Source of the DNA: Arthrobacter sp. V1I7
GTDB taxonomy: Bacteria; Actinomycetota; Actinomycetes; Actinomycetales; Micrococcaceae
Length of the DNA stretch: 64,000 nt
NCBI RefSeq assembly: GCF_030817015.1
Contig: NZ_JAUSYS010000001.1
Location: forward strand, 2,852,001-2,916,000
Direction: 5' to 3'
Made by a program: the position numbers and the translations under genes. Below, one piece after another: positions 8,855 to 18,000 of this stretch; within the stretch, counting starts at the first letter, position 1, and the number at the start of each line of letters is the position of its first letter. Below the pieces are notes generated by a model. The model was given only the letters and a program-made list of their open reading frames with translations. It was not told the DNA's origin and ran no database searches.

Positions 8855-9576
8855 GGTTTGCTGACTTTGTGGTTGATAACCCGGTCCACGATGCCGAGGG
8901 CGGCGTCGACGGTCTGGGCGAAGTCCAGGTCCGAGGAGTCCAGGGTGACGACGCCGTCGGCGGCCTGCATGAAATTCACCACGGTGGAGTCCCTGGCGTC
9001 GCGCTGGGTCACCTGGGCGGCGAGCTGCTCGGCGTTCTGGCTGCCGCCCAGCTGGATTCCCCGGCGGCGGAGGCGCGCCTCCTCGCTCGCGGTGAGCAGC
9101 ATCCGTACTTCGGCATGCGGCGCGACGACGGTGGTGATGTCCCGCCCCTCGACCACCATGCGGCGGTGGTGCAGTTCGATCAGTTCGCGCTGGCGGCGGA
9201 TCAGTTCGGTGCGGGCACCGAGGGTGGTGGCCACGGCACTCACGGCCGCGGAGATCGCCGGCTCCCGGATGGCGAGCGTGACGTCGATGCCGCCGACGCG
9301 GACGTACTCGTCCTGCGGGCTCGTGCTGACCTCCAACGGAAGGTTCTCCGCCGCGGCCTCGACCGCGGCCCCGTCCGCCAGGTCCGTGCCGGAATCCAGG
9401 CAGAACCAGGTCAGGGCACGGTACATGGCGCCGGTGTCGAGATAGGCAAGCCTGAGCCGCCGCGCGACTTCCTTGCTGACGCTGGATTTGCCCGATCCGG
9501 ACGGTCCGTCGATCGCCACGACAAGGCTTTTTCCGGGCCGGACAACGTCCACCGTTTCTATGATTTCCTGTGTCAT
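8851..9576 (-). CDS. cmk: Cytidylate kinase
   Basis: A 241-residue nucleoside monophosphate kinase. The Walker A loop is VAIDGPSGSGKSSVSKEVAR, followed by AYLDTGAMYRALTW and VEGRDITTVV, all typical of CMP kinase, which makes CDP/dCDP from CMP/dCMP. The ATG at 9574-9576 is chosen because it overlaps the tyrA stop (TAATG); an ATG six codons further upstream lies inside tyrA. It sits between tyrA and plsC with overlapping start/stop codons on both sides. Confidence 0.94.
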   Translation of the reverse strand: MTQEIIETVDVVRPGKSLVVAIDGPSGSGKSSVSKEVARRLRLAYLDTGAMYRALTWFCLDSGTDLADGAAVEAAAENLPLEVSTSPQDEYVRVGGIDVTLAIREPAISAAVSAVATTLGARTELIRRQRELIELHHRRMVVEGRDITTVVAPHAEVRMLLTASEEARLRRRGIQLGGSQNAEQLAAQVTQRDARDSTVVNFMQAADGVVTLDSSDLDFAQTVDAALGIVDRVINHKVSKP

Positions 9577-10685
9577 TACTGAAGTACCCGCCATCCGCGG
9601 TCGTTGAGGGCTTCGATGAGGAGGTCATGCTTGTTGGGCAGGACGGAGATTTCCACCATGCCCACGTTCTGTCCCGAGGAGTGATCGAGGCGGAGATCTT
9701 CGAGGTTGACGCCAATCTCGCCGATCTCCGTGAGGAGCCGGGCGATCTGGCCCGGGGTGTCATCCACCAGGACCGTCAGCCAGGAGTACGCCTGCGGCGG
9801 TCCGCCGTGCTTGCCCGGAATCCGGGACTGCCCGGCGTTGCCTTCGCTGATCAGCTGGGCAAGGTCGAGCCGGGCACCGGGGGCGGTCGGGTTCTCCAGC
9901 GTGCCGATCAGGCGGTTGAGGTCTTCCCGGACCCCGTGCAGGATCCCGACGAGTTTGTCCGCGTTCGCGCCGAGGATCTGGACCCAGAGCGTGGGATCGC
10001 TCGCGGCGATGCGGGTCACGTCCCGCAGGCCGTTCCCCGCGAGGGACAGCGCGTGCAGGGGCGTGCCCTGCAGCCGGCTGGCCACGAGCGAGGACATGAT
10101 CTGGGGCAGGTGGGAGACGAGCGCCACGGCCTCGTCGTGTTCTTCGGCGGAAAAGTCCGCCACGACGGCACCAAGATCCGTCGCGAGGGCCCGCGCAGCC
10201 TGCAGCGCCCCGGGCGAGGTTTCCGCAGAGGGGCAGAGGACCCAAGGCATGGAGGTGAACAGCTCGCCGCGGGCGGCTACCGGGCCGGACTTCTCCCGGC
10301 CTGCCATGGGATGGGTCCCGACAAAACGGGCGAGATCCGCCCCACGCCCGCGGAGCTCGGCCTGGATGTCCGCCTTGACGCTGGCGATGTCGACGACGGT
10401 CGCGTCCGGGTAGTCCTGAAGGGCCCGGGCCACGACATCCGCGGTGACATCCGGCGGGGCGGCAACCACTACGAGTTCAGGCTGTTCTGCGTCCAGGCGC
10501 GCCAACGGCAGGCCGGCGCCGATGTCGACGGCGACGGCCTGGTTCGTGGGCGAGGGATCGGAGAGGAACACGGACACGCCGCGGCCCCGGAGCCCCAGCC
10601 CGATGCTGGTGCCCAGCAGCCCGGTCCCAATGACCACTACCGGGCCATTCAGGTGGCCGCGGCCGTGGGTGCGGAAAGCGGACAT
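9576..10685 (-). CDS. tyrA: Prephenate dehydrogenase with ACT domain
   Basis: A 369-residue protein. An N-terminal Rossmann fold (VVIGTGLLGTSIGLGLRGRG) binds NAD(P), the prephenate-binding segment is GTHPMAGREKSGP, and a C-terminal ACT domain (from about residue 300, TVLVDDTPGQIARLLTEIG) probably senses tyrosine. It oxidatively decarboxylates prephenate to 4-hydroxyphenylpyruvate for tyrosine synthesis. It lies 3 bases after rluB and overlaps cmk, so it is part of the same operon. Feedback inhibition through the ACT domain is inference from the family. Confidence 0.93.
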   Translation of the reverse strand: MSAFRTHGRGHLNGPVVVIGTGLLGTSIGLGLRGRGVSVFLSDPSPTNQAVAVDIGAGLPLARLDAEQPELVVVAAPPDVTADVVARALQDYPDATVVDIASVKADIQAELRGRGADLARFVGTHPMAGREKSGPVAARGELFTSMPWVLCPSAETSPGALQAARALATDLGAVVADFSAEEHDEAVALVSHLPQIMSSLVASRLQGTPLHALSLAGNGLRDVTRIAASDPTLWVQILGANADKLVGILHGVREDLNRLIGTLENPTAPGARLDLAQLISEGNAGQSRIPGKHGGPPQAYSWLTVLVDDTPGQIARLLTEIGEIGVNLEDLRLDHSSGQNVGMVEISVLPNKHDLLIEALNDRGWRVLQ

Positions 10686-10688
10686 GCC

Positions 10689-11975
10689 CTACAGCCCTAC
10701 GGATGCCAGCAGGTGACCGACTTCCTGCTTGCCGAGGTTGCGGATGCTGCCCTGGCGCTGGTCGCCCAGGCCGATGGGCCCGACCTTGACGCGGACCAGG
10801 CGCAGGACCGGGAAGCCGACGGCGTCGAAGAGCCGCCGGACGATCCGGTTCTTGCCCGAGTGCAGGACGACCTCGATCAGCACATGGCCCGGAGTCGAGT
10901 CGACGAGCTTGAAGGAGTCCACCGAGGCGATGCCGTCCTCGAGTTCAACACCGGCCTTGAGCTCGGCGCCGATGCCCTGCGGGAACGGCCCCCGGACCTG
11001 CACGAGGTAGGTCTTCGGCACTTCGTAGGAGGGGTGCGTCAGGCGGTTGGCGAGTTCGCCGTCGTTCGTCAGCAGCAGCAGGCCCTCGGTGGCGACGTCG
11101 AGCCGGCCCACGTGGAAGAGCCGTTCACCGTGGCTGTTCCGGACGAAGTCGCTGATGCAGGGGCGGCCGTCCGGGTCTTCCATGGTGGAGACGACACCCT
11201 TGGGCTTGTTGAAGACCATGTAGACCATGTTCTCGTCCAGCTGGATGCGGAGACCGTCGACGTGGATCACGGCGGTCTTCGGATCGACGCGCACGCCGAG
11301 CTCGGTGACGACCTGGCCGTCGACCTCGACGCGGCCTTCGGCGATCATTTCCTCGCAGACGCGCCGCGACGCGACGCCGGCCGAAGCCATGACTTTCTGC
11401 AGGCGGGTGCCGTCCTGGTCGTGCAGTTCAGACTGGGGCACCTCGGCGCGGGGTCCGCGCTTGCGGGCTGGCCGGCGCACGGGGCCGAGGTTCTGGCCAA
11501 AGCGTTCGCTGCCGAAGGCACGGGCGCCGGCGGTCTTGGGTGCGCCGGTGCGCGGCTTGGGCTTGAGCGCCCCGGGGGTGCCGGGGTCCTTGCCGAAGCC
11601 GGGCTTGCGGGCGCCCGGCTTGCGGGCGGCTGCCTTGCCGGTAAAACCGCCGGGCTTCCGGTCGCCGGACTTCCAGTCGCCGGACGCGGGGCGGTCGGCG
11701 GGTGCGCCCCCGGGACCCTGCAGGTCCGGATCGATGAAGGCCTCTTCGCGCGGCTTCGGGTGCTTGAATGGGCGGTCTCCGCCGGCCTTGAAACCGGCTC
11801 CCCCGCTGCGGCTTGCGCCGCCCTGGGAATTACGGCCTGCGCCGCCTTGTGCAGGGCGTCCGGCGCCCTGTGCGCCGCGGCCGAAGCCTGGCGCATTTTG
11901 TCCGGCACTGTTTTTTCCAGCACTGTTGCGTCCCGAACCGCTACGTGGTGAACCCTGGCGTCCCGCCTGTGTCAT
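10689..11975 (-). CDS. rluB: 23S rRNA pseudouridine synthase RluB type with disordered N-terminus
   Basis: A 428-residue protein. The C-terminal half is a standard RsuA/RluB enzyme: S4 domain RLQKVMASAGVASRRVCEEM at about residue 190, then the catalytic aspartate in FHVGRLDVATEGLLLLTNDG. The first ~185 residues are Gly/Arg/Ser/Lys-rich low-complexity sequence (GRNSAGKNSAGQN, GRPAQGGAGRNSQGG, KPGARKPGFG), far longer than in E. coli RluB. Such basic tails are common in actinobacterial copies and probably bind RNA, which is inference. It modifies the peptidyl-transferase region of 23S rRNA. It follows scpB by a 111-base gap and heads the tyrA-cmk-plsC-der run. Confidence 0.9.
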   Translation of the reverse strand: MTQAGRQGSPRSGSGRNSAGKNSAGQNAPGFGRGAQGAGRPAQGGAGRNSQGGASRSGGAGFKAGGDRPFKHPKPREEAFIDPDLQGPGGAPADRPASGDWKSGDRKPGGFTGKAAARKPGARKPGFGKDPGTPGALKPKPRTGAPKTAGARAFGSERFGQNLGPVRRPARKRGPRAEVPQSELHDQDGTRLQKVMASAGVASRRVCEEMIAEGRVEVDGQVVTELGVRVDPKTAVIHVDGLRIQLDENMVYMVFNKPKGVVSTMEDPDGRPCISDFVRNSHGERLFHVGRLDVATEGLLLLTNDGELANRLTHPSYEVPKTYLVQVRGPFPQGIGAELKAGVELEDGIASVDSFKLVDSTPGHVLIEVVLHSGKNRIVRRLFDAVGFPVLRLVRVKVGPIGLGDQRQGSIRNLGKQEVGHLLASVGL

Positions 11976-12086
11976 GACCCGTCCTTCGTTGTGTTGACCG
12001 GCGCGGCTTGCCTCCCGACAATGCCCGCCAGTTCGGGCAAAATGCTTCTGCCCTCGTGGATACTCGTGCGCAGGCAGTGTTCCTGC

Positions 12087-12776
12087 CTACATTCTTCCTG
12101 CATCGTAAAACTCTTCGATGCCTTCGAGCCCCGGAAGATGAGGTGAAAGCTGCGGTAATTCCGCTACCGAGCCGATTCCCATGCGTTCCAGGAAATACGA
12201 CGTCGTGCGGTACAGGATGGCTCCGGACTCGGGATCTGTTCCCGAATCCTCAATCAGCGCCCGCTGCGTCAGCGTCCGCACGACAGAGTCGACATTGACT
12301 CCTCGAATTGCAGACACCCGCGCCCTTGATACGGGTTGGCGGTAAGCGATGACGGCGAGCGTTTCGAGCGCCGCCTGCGTCAGCCTGGCTGTCTGTCCCT
12401 CCAGCACGAAACCGCCGACAATATCGGCGAATTCAGCCCGGGAATAGATCCGCCAGCCTCCGGCGATACTCCGCAATTCAAAACCCCGGGCGGTGGAGCT
12501 GAAACCGTTGCTGCTGGCTTCGTCCACATCCGGGGCATTAACAGTATAGCCGTCATACTCCCGCTGCAGATCCGCCAGCAGTCCTTCGACGACGTCGACC
12601 GTCAGATTCAGCCCCGCCGCCAGGCCGGTGGCGGTGGCCGGTTCATCGATCACCATCAGCACCGCCTCCAGCGCGGCGCGGGCGCCGCCCGGCAGGCTGT
12701 CGAGGTCCGGACCGTCGTCCTCGACTCCGGACCGTGGCGGCTCGTCACGGTCCGGCTCGAAAGGCGTGTTACTCAA
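12087..12776 (-). CDS. scpB: Segregation and condensation protein B
   Basis: A 229-residue winged-helix kleisin partner. Recognisable blocks are GGARAALEAVLMVIDEPATA (N-terminal helix), TQAALETLAVIAYRQPVSRA and RGVNVDSVVRTLTQRALIED. With ScpA and SMC it forms the bacterial condensin that compacts and separates chromosomes. Its ATG overlaps the scpA stop (ATGA). An acidic N-terminal extension (DRDEPPRSGVEDDGPDLDS) is present. Confidence 0.93.
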   Translation of the reverse strand: MSNTPFEPDRDEPPRSGVEDDGPDLDSLPGGARAALEAVLMVIDEPATATGLAAGLNLTVDVVEGLLADLQREYDGYTVNAPDVDEASSNGFSSTARGFELRSIAGGWRIYSRAEFADIVGGFVLEGQTARLTQAALETLAVIAYRQPVSRARVSAIRGVNVDSVVRTLTQRALIEDSGTDPESGAILYRTTSYFLERMGIGSVAELPQLSPHLPGLEGIEEFYDAGRM

Positions 12777-13690
12777 GGCTGTTCCTCATATTCTTCACTC
12801 AGGTTCGCGCTGCTCCACGCCTGTGACCCGGCCGTCCAGTGGACGGTCAGGTCCCCCAGCGGCAGCAGCTGGTCGAAGGAAACCGCGCGGTCCCGGAACA
12901 TCTCGAGCAGCGCCAGGAACCGCGCCACCACGACGAGGGAGGACTCGGCGTCGGCGATGAGCGCCCGGAACGTCAGCGGGTTGCCCAGCCGCAGGCGGCG
13001 GCCAAGCAGCTCGGCCTGCTCCTTGACGCTGACGGGGCTGCCGTGGAGGTGGGCCAGCCCCACCTCCGTCGGGGCGGCTTCCTTGGGCTTGAGTGCCGTC
13101 TCGGCCAGGGCGGCGAACTGTTGCGGGGTATGCCGCCAGACGAGTTCCGGCAGCAGCGCGGAGAAGTGTTCCTCGAGCGCAACCTGACGCGGAAACCGGC
13201 GGCCCTCGAGCTCGAGGGTGGAACCCATCAGGCCGGCGACCTGCTTAAAGGCCTTGTACTGCAGCAGCCGGGCGAAGAGCAGGTCGCGGGCTTCCAGCAG
13301 CGCGATGTCCTCCTCGTCCTCGACCTCGCCGGCGGGAAGCAACCGGGCCGCCTTGAGGTCCAGCAGGGTCGCGGCGATGACCAGGAATTCGCTGGCCTCG
13401 TCCAGGGCCCATTCCTCCCCCAGTGCCTGCAGGCCCTTGATGTACTTGATGAATTCATCGGTGACCGTGGACAGGGCCACTTCGGTGATGTCCAGCTGGT
13501 GCTTGGAAATCAGGCCCAGCAGGAGGTCGAAGGGGCCGGTGAAGTTGGCCAGCCGGACCTCAAACCCCGGCCTCTTGACCGCCGGGGCGCCGGCAGGGAC
13601 CGGCGGCCCGGCCGGCACCTGCTGCCCGGCCGGAAGTTCCAGCTCCGCCGGCATCTCCAGCTCCGCCGTGGGAGCGCCCGACTCTGCCAT
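12773..13690 (-). CDS. scpA: Segregation and condensation protein A (kleisin)
   Basis: A 305-residue kleisin. The family-defining N-terminal block is VRLANFTGPFDLLLGLISKH (about residue 47) followed by LDITEVALSTVTDEFIKYIK, and the C-terminal winged helix contains ALLEMFRDRAVSFDQ. The first ~45 residues are a Glu/Leu/Pro/Ala-rich extension (PAELELPAGQQVPAGPPVPA). ScpA bridges the SMC dimer. It lies 8 bases downstream of parA and overlaps scpB by four bases, so the three segregation genes are cotranscribed. Confidence 0.94.
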   Translation of the reverse strand: MAESGAPTAELEMPAELELPAGQQVPAGPPVPAGAPAVKRPGFEVRLANFTGPFDLLLGLISKHQLDITEVALSTVTDEFIKYIKGLQALGEEWALDEASEFLVIAATLLDLKAARLLPAGEVEDEEDIALLEARDLLFARLLQYKAFKQVAGLMGSTLELEGRRFPRQVALEEHFSALLPELVWRHTPQQFAALAETALKPKEAAPTEVGLAHLHGSPVSVKEQAELLGRRLRLGNPLTFRALIADAESSLVVVARFLALLEMFRDRAVSFDQLLPLGDLTVHWTAGSQAWSSANLSEEYEEQP

Positions 13691-13698
13691 GGACCTGA

Positions 13699-14610
13699 CT
13701 AGGGCGCGCCGCCGCGCGAAATAAGCTCTTTGGCGAGGTTACGGTAGGCCTCGGCGCCGATGTGGTTGCCCGCGTAGCTGGTGATGGGCTCGGCGGCCAC
13801 CGTGGCGTCGGCAAACTTGATGGAGCGTTTGATGACGGTCTCGAAAACCTTGTCGTCGAAAGCTTCCACGAGGCGGGAGATGACCTCGCGGCTGTGCAGG
13901 GTGCGGGCGTCGTACATCGTGGCGAGCACGCCGTCGACCTGCAGCCGCGGGTTCAGGCGGTCCTGGACCTTGTCGATGGTCTCGACGAGCAGCGCCACCG
14001 CGCGCAGGGCGAAGAATTCGCAGATCAGCGGAATGATGACGCCGTGGGCGGCCGTCAGCGCGTTGACGGTGAGCAGGCCGAGTGAGGGCTGGCAGTCGAT
14101 CAGGACGACGTCGTAGTCGTCCTCGACTTTCTTCAGCGCCCGGTCCAGCACCTGTTCGCGGGCCACCTCATTGACCAGCTGGACCTCCGCGGCGGAGAGG
14201 TCGATGTTGGCCGGCAGCAGGTCCACGTTTTCGACGCCGGTCTTGTGGATGGCGTCGCGGATGTCGACCTTGCGGTCCATCAGGACGTTGTAGACCGTGA
14301 GATCGAGTTCATGGGGGTTGATGCCCAGGCCGGCGGACAATGCGCCCTGCGGGTCGAAGTCGACGAGCAGCACCCGGCGGCCGTATTCTGCCAGCGCGGC
14401 GGCGAGGTTGATGGTGGAAGTGGTCTTCCCCACCCCGCCCTTCTGGTTGACCATGGCGATAACCCGCGCAGGGCCGTGGGATGACAGCGGCGCTGGCTCC
14501 GGAAAGTCGCGGTGCGGGCGCCCGGTCGGGCCCATCACGGCGTCTTCCAGATCGAGTTCGGTGCCTTCCAGAGTTGCTGAACCCTGTTCGCTGCTCACGT
14601 ATCTATCCAC
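13699..14610 (-). CDS. Chromosome-partition-type ParA ATPase (Soj-like)
   Basis: A 303-residue ParA. The Walker A is MVNQKGGVGKTTSTINLAAA (about residue 53), Walker A' is VLLVDFDPQGALSAGLG and Walker B is VVLIDCQPSLGLLTVNAL. It is the second gene family of this kind in the window and, unlike the 1145-1981 gene, sits at the head of the scpA-scpB operon, the arrangement of Rv1708-Rv1710. No parB is adjacent. Start is GTG 14608-14610; an in-frame GTG at 14598 is also possible because neither has a strong ribosome site. In this gene order xerD would normally be close upstream; here it is 17 kb away. Confidence 0.92.
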   Translation of the reverse strand: MDRYVSSEQGSATLEGTELDLEDAVMGPTGRPHRDFPEPAPLSSHGPARVIAMVNQKGGVGKTTSTINLAAALAEYGRRVLLVDFDPQGALSAGLGINPHELDLTVYNVLMDRKVDIRDAIHKTGVENVDLLPANIDLSAAEVQLVNEVAREQVLDRALKKVEDDYDVVLIDCQPSLGLLTVNALTAAHGVIIPLICEFFALRAVALLVETIDKVQDRLNPRLQVDGVLATMYDARTLHSREVISRLVEAFDDKVFETVIKRSIKFADATVAAEPITSYAGNHIGAEAYRNLAKELISRGGAP

Positions 14611-14801
14611 ACTTTCGATGACGGTGATTGTCGTGCTTGATATTGCTGCCTGCTTTTATTCCTGCCCTGGGCTTCCAGCGCCGATCTTATTCCTCCCAAG
14701 GTTACAGCGCCCGACACGGTATTCAACGGACCTTGACAGCCGCCGTCATTTGAGCCTTGACCTTCTGGTTGAGGTCGAGGGTTGCCTCCGAGCTGTGACA
14801 A

Positions 14802-14835
14802 AACCGCCCGCACAGGGTGTCCTGTGCGGGCGGTT
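14802..14835 (-). terminator. Terminator of the dicarboxylate transporter gene
   Basis: A 15-bp perfect inverted repeat (14802-14816 and 14821-14835) with loop GTGT, 35 bases past the dctA stop. On the minus strand it is followed by TTTTG. The 190 bases between it and parA hold no gene I can support. Confidence 0.85.
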
Positions 14836-14869
14836 GTCCTGGGCGCCTGGGCGCTTGCCTTATGAGGGA

Positions 14870-16219
14870 CTAAGCGTTGACCGAAACAGGCTGGGCCGGC
14901 TGGGCCGGGGTTTCGTTGACCTCGTGGTGGCCAGCGATCATGGTCTGCTCGTCGAACGGCTCTTCGCCGGACAGGACGCGGTCAACCTGCCCGCGGTCGA
15001 CCTCCTTGACCCAGGTTCCGATCAGGAGGGTGGCCACAGCGTTGCCGGTGAAGTTGGTCAATGCGCGTGCTTCGGACATAAAGCGGTCGATCCCGACGAT
15101 CATGCCTACTCCGCCGAGGAGCTCGGGCTTGTGTGCCTGAAGGCCGGCGGCCAGCGTGGCGAGGCCTGCACCGGTGACACCGGCTGCGCCCTTCGAGGCG
15201 ATGATCATGAAGATCAGCAGGGATACCTGGGCGCCAAGATCCAGCGGGGTTCCCATGGCATTGGCCACGAACAGCGATGCCATGGTCAGGTAGATGGCGG
15301 TGCCGTCCAGGTTGAAGGAGTAACCGGTGGGTACGGTTACGCCGACGACCGGCTTGGACACGCCCAGGTGCTCCATCTTGGCGATCAGGCGGGGCAGTGC
15401 TGCCTCGGAAGAGGAGGTGGAGAAGATCAGGAGGTATTCACGGGCCAGGTACTTCATCAGCTTGAAGATGTTCACGCCGGTCACCACCTGCAGGAGGCCG
15501 CCGAGGATCACGACAATGAAGAGCGCGCACGTGATGTAGAAGGCGACCATGAGGGTGAACATGCTCACGATTGCCGCGACACCAGTGGCGCCGACAACAG
15601 CGGCGATGGCACCGAAGGCGCCCACCGGAGCAAGCCACATGATCATGATGAGGATCCTGAACACCACTGCCTGGCCGTGGCCGATGGCCTTGAGGACAGG
15701 AGCGCCCTGCGCACCCATCTTCTGGAGGGCGAAACCTACGAGGATTGCGGCGAGGAGCGTGGGCAGAACGGGAATGTCACCCGGAATGATGCCCAGGAGG
15801 AAGGCGACGGTGCTGTCTACTTCGGCCTTCTTGTTGGGGTCGTACGCCGCCAGCTTCAAACCTTCACCGGGGTGGATGAGGTTGCCTACGACCAGGCCGA
15901 TGCCCAGGGCGAAGGTGGACATAAGCACAAAGTAGCCCAGGGCCATGCCTCCCACCTTGCCCACGGTGGCCGCCTTGGCGATGGAGCCAATGCCGAGGAC
16001 GATGGTGCAGAAGATAATCGGCGCGATCATCATCTTGATGAGCTTGATGAAGCCGTCGCCGAGCGGTTTCATCGATTTGCCGACCTCGGGGAACAGCAGA
16101 CCGACAAGGGCGCCCAGGATCACGGCGGCAATGACGGCAATGTAGAGGTAGTGGGATTTGTCCAGCCCCTTGCGGGCGGCCTTCACAGGCGCTGCTGACT
16201 CTCCTCGTTGAGAAGCCAT
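14870..16219 (-). CDS. dctA: C4-dicarboxylate:cation symporter (DctA type)
   Basis: A 449-residue DAACS-family transporter. It shows about eight membrane segments, the motif SSSEAALPRLIAKME at the hairpin-1 serine-rich site, GYSFNLDGTAIYLTMA (substrate/cation-binding region) and FTGNAVATLLIGTWV near the C-terminus. It imports succinate, fumarate, malate or related acids with protons or sodium. AAGGAGA lies just before its ATG. The divergent two-component system at 16360-18716 is of the CitA/DcuS type and most likely controls it. DctA is chosen over GltP by the overall resemblance; substrate is not proven. Confidence 0.9.
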   Translation of the reverse strand: MASQRGESAAPVKAARKGLDKSHYLYIAVIAAVILGALVGLLFPEVGKSMKPLGDGFIKLIKMMIAPIIFCTIVLGIGSIAKAATVGKVGGMALGYFVLMSTFALGIGLVVGNLIHPGEGLKLAAYDPNKKAEVDSTVAFLLGIIPGDIPVLPTLLAAILVGFALQKMGAQGAPVLKAIGHGQAVVFRILIMIMWLAPVGAFGAIAAVVGATGVAAIVSMFTLMVAFYITCALFIVVILGGLLQVVTGVNIFKLMKYLAREYLLIFSTSSSEAALPRLIAKMEHLGVSKPVVGVTVPTGYSFNLDGTAIYLTMASLFVANAMGTPLDLGAQVSLLIFMIIASKGAAGVTGAGLATLAAGLQAHKPELLGGVGMIVGIDRFMSEARALTNFTGNAVATLLIGTWVKEVDRGQVDRVLSGEEPFDEQTMIAGHHEVNETPAQPAQPVSVNA

Positions 16220-16359
16220 GATGTGTCTCCTTAGGGATAATCTGGTAGGCGCTCCGGCTCAGTCTCTGGGCTCTTCGCGTCGGTCCGGTGTGATATCCAT
16301 CATTAGGTACACCGTGACTTAGCTCACTGTTGCGTTCATATTGGTCATGGGAGGTACGG

Positions 16360-18000
16360 ATGATCCGCCGCTGGAGTATCGCCCGCAGGCTGTTCGTGGC
16401 CAATCTGCTGATCGTGCTCGCCTTCACCGCCGTCGTGGGAACCGCCACGTTCACGGATGCCCGGGACCGCGCCTACGAGGAAGCGGGGCGGCGCATGGCG
16501 GGAGTGGCCGCCGCCGTCGCTGCGAATCCCCTGGTGCTCCAAGCGGCTGACGAGCCGGACCCGTCAGCGGTGCTGCAGCCGTATGCGCTTCAGGTTATGG
16601 CGGGAGCCGGTGCGGACTTCGTCACCATCATGGCGCCGGACAGGACCCGGTGGACGCACCCCCGGGATGAGGAACTCGGAAGACCGTACATCGGTGCAAT
16701 CGACGCGGCGCTTCACGGCGAGGTGTTTACCGAAGTCACGGCTGGAACCCTGGGGCCGTCGGTGCGCACCATCGTGCCGGTCAAGGATGCGGGCGGCAAT
16801 GTCAGGGCGCTGGTGGCCGCCGGTGTCACCGTGCGGACAGTTGATGTGGCCTTTTCCAGCCGGCTGCCGGCACTGCTTGCCATCGGGCTCGCGTTGCTGG
16901 TGGGCGGGTCCGTGGCGTCATGGCTGCTGGGCCGCTACCTCCGCAGGGTCACCAGGGGCTGGGGGCCGGAGCAGCTGGCGCAGCTCTTTGCCTACTACGA
17001 ATCAGTCCTTCACTCCGTCCGCGAGGGGCTCATCCTGATCGACACAAAAGGGCGGGTGGTCATGTACAACGACCAGGCTGCTGAGTTGCTGGGGCTCGAG
17101 CCCCGGGGATCCGGTGATGATCCGTCCCAGCCGCCATCCCTGGCCGACCTCCCGCTGGCAGAGAGCCTGAAGGAGCTCTTTGAATCGGGGCGAACGGCCC
17201 ACGACGAGATCCATCTGACAGGACCCCGGATCGTGGTGGTGAACCAGGGCCCGGCCCTCGGTCCGGACTCGCCCGGCGGCCGCCGTCCGGCACTGTTCGG
17301 TACGGTGGCCACCCTCCGTGACCGGACGGAGATTGAGTCCCTGGGCAGTGAACTTCAGACCATGAAGACGCTCTCGGATGCCCTCCGCGCGCAGACGCAT
17401 GAGCATGCCAACCGGCTGCACACCATGGTGTCGCTGCTGGAGCTGGGCCGGACGCGCGAGGCCCTGGACTTCGCCACCAAGGATCTTGAGCTCAGCCAGA
17501 AGCTCACCGACGAGCTGATCAGCTCGGTTGACGAGCCGGTCCTCAGCGCCCTCATCATGGGCAAGGCTTCGGAAGCCAATGAACGGGGGGTGAAACTGAC
17601 GCTGCGCACGGCGGGGTCCGCTTCCGTGGCAGGACTGGCAGTGCAGGACCTCGTCACCATCCTGGGTAACCTCCTGGACAACGCGATTGACGCCGCTGCC
17701 GACGGCCGGGCACCCAAGGAAGTGGAGCTGACGGTGGAGTCCGACGCCGAGGGCCTGGACATCACCGTCCGGGATTCCGGCTCGGGAGTTGACCCGGCAG
17801 CCGTGGAACATATCTTCAAACATGGATTCAGCACCAAAAAGTCCGGGGCTTTCGGACGCGGGGTAGGCCTGGCCCTCGTGCGGCAGGCTGTACAGCGCCT
17901 GGACGGTACCATGACCATCACCGGCACAGACGGGGCACAGTTCCATGTCTTCCTGCCGGCAATGGCGCCCGGAACCGACAAAGAGGAGCAGTACCAGTGA
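16360..18000 (+). CDS. CitA/DcuS-type sensor histidine kinase
   Basis: A 546-residue membrane kinase. Segment order: membrane helix (about 11-31), extracytoplasmic sensor domain (about 35-165), second membrane helix (about 167-192), cytoplasmic PAS domain (about 205-310), Spo0B-like dimerisation helix with the probable phosphorylated His in QTHEHANRLHTMVSLLELG (about 345), and HATPase with NLLDNAIDAA and GRGVGLALVRQAVQRL. The family senses citrate or C4-dicarboxylates. The ATG at 16360 has GGGAGG nine bases upstream; a TTG ten codons earlier is less likely. It overlaps the response regulator gene by four bases and diverges from dctA, which suggests it controls that transporter. Confidence 0.9.
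   Translation: MIRRWSIARRLFVANLLIVLAFTAVVGTATFTDARDRAYEEAGRRMAGVAAAVAANPLVLQAADEPDPSAVLQPYALQVMAGAGADFVTIMAPDRTRWTHPRDEELGRPYIGAIDAALHGEVFTEVTAGTLGPSVRTIVPVKDAGGNVRALVAAGVTVRTVDVAFSSRLPALLAIGLALLVGGSVASWLLGRYLRRVTRGWGPEQLAQLFAYYESVLHSVREGLILIDTKGRVVMYNDQAAELLGLEPRGSGDDPSQPPSLADLPLAESLKELFESGRTAHDEIHLTGPRIVVVNQGPALGPDSPGGRRPALFGTVATLRDRTEIESLGSELQTMKTLSDALRAQTHEHANRLHTMVSLLELGRTREALDFATKDLELSQKLTDELISSVDEPVLSALIMGKASEANERGVKLTLRTAGSASVAGLAVQDLVTILGNLLDNAIDAAADGRAPKEVELTVESDAEGLDITVRDSGSGVDPAAVEHIFKHGFSTKKSGAFGRGVGLALVRQAVQRLDGTMTITGTDGAQFHVFLPAMAPGTDKEEQYQ

Noticed and set aside
8855..9763. Long N-terminal extension of the plsC frame
   Set aside because: It runs through cmk in another frame; the GTG at 8854 gives normal PlsC length and overlaps the cmk stop.
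9570..11951. 793-codon open frame on the plus strand opposite tyrA and rluB
   Set aside because: It is the antisense shadow of two clear genes in GC-rich DNA; the translation is low in family features and lacks a ribosome site.
14297..16198. 633-codon plus-strand frame opposite dctA and parA
   Set aside because: Antisense shadow; the His/Asp/Gly-rich translation is typical of reverse-frame reading.
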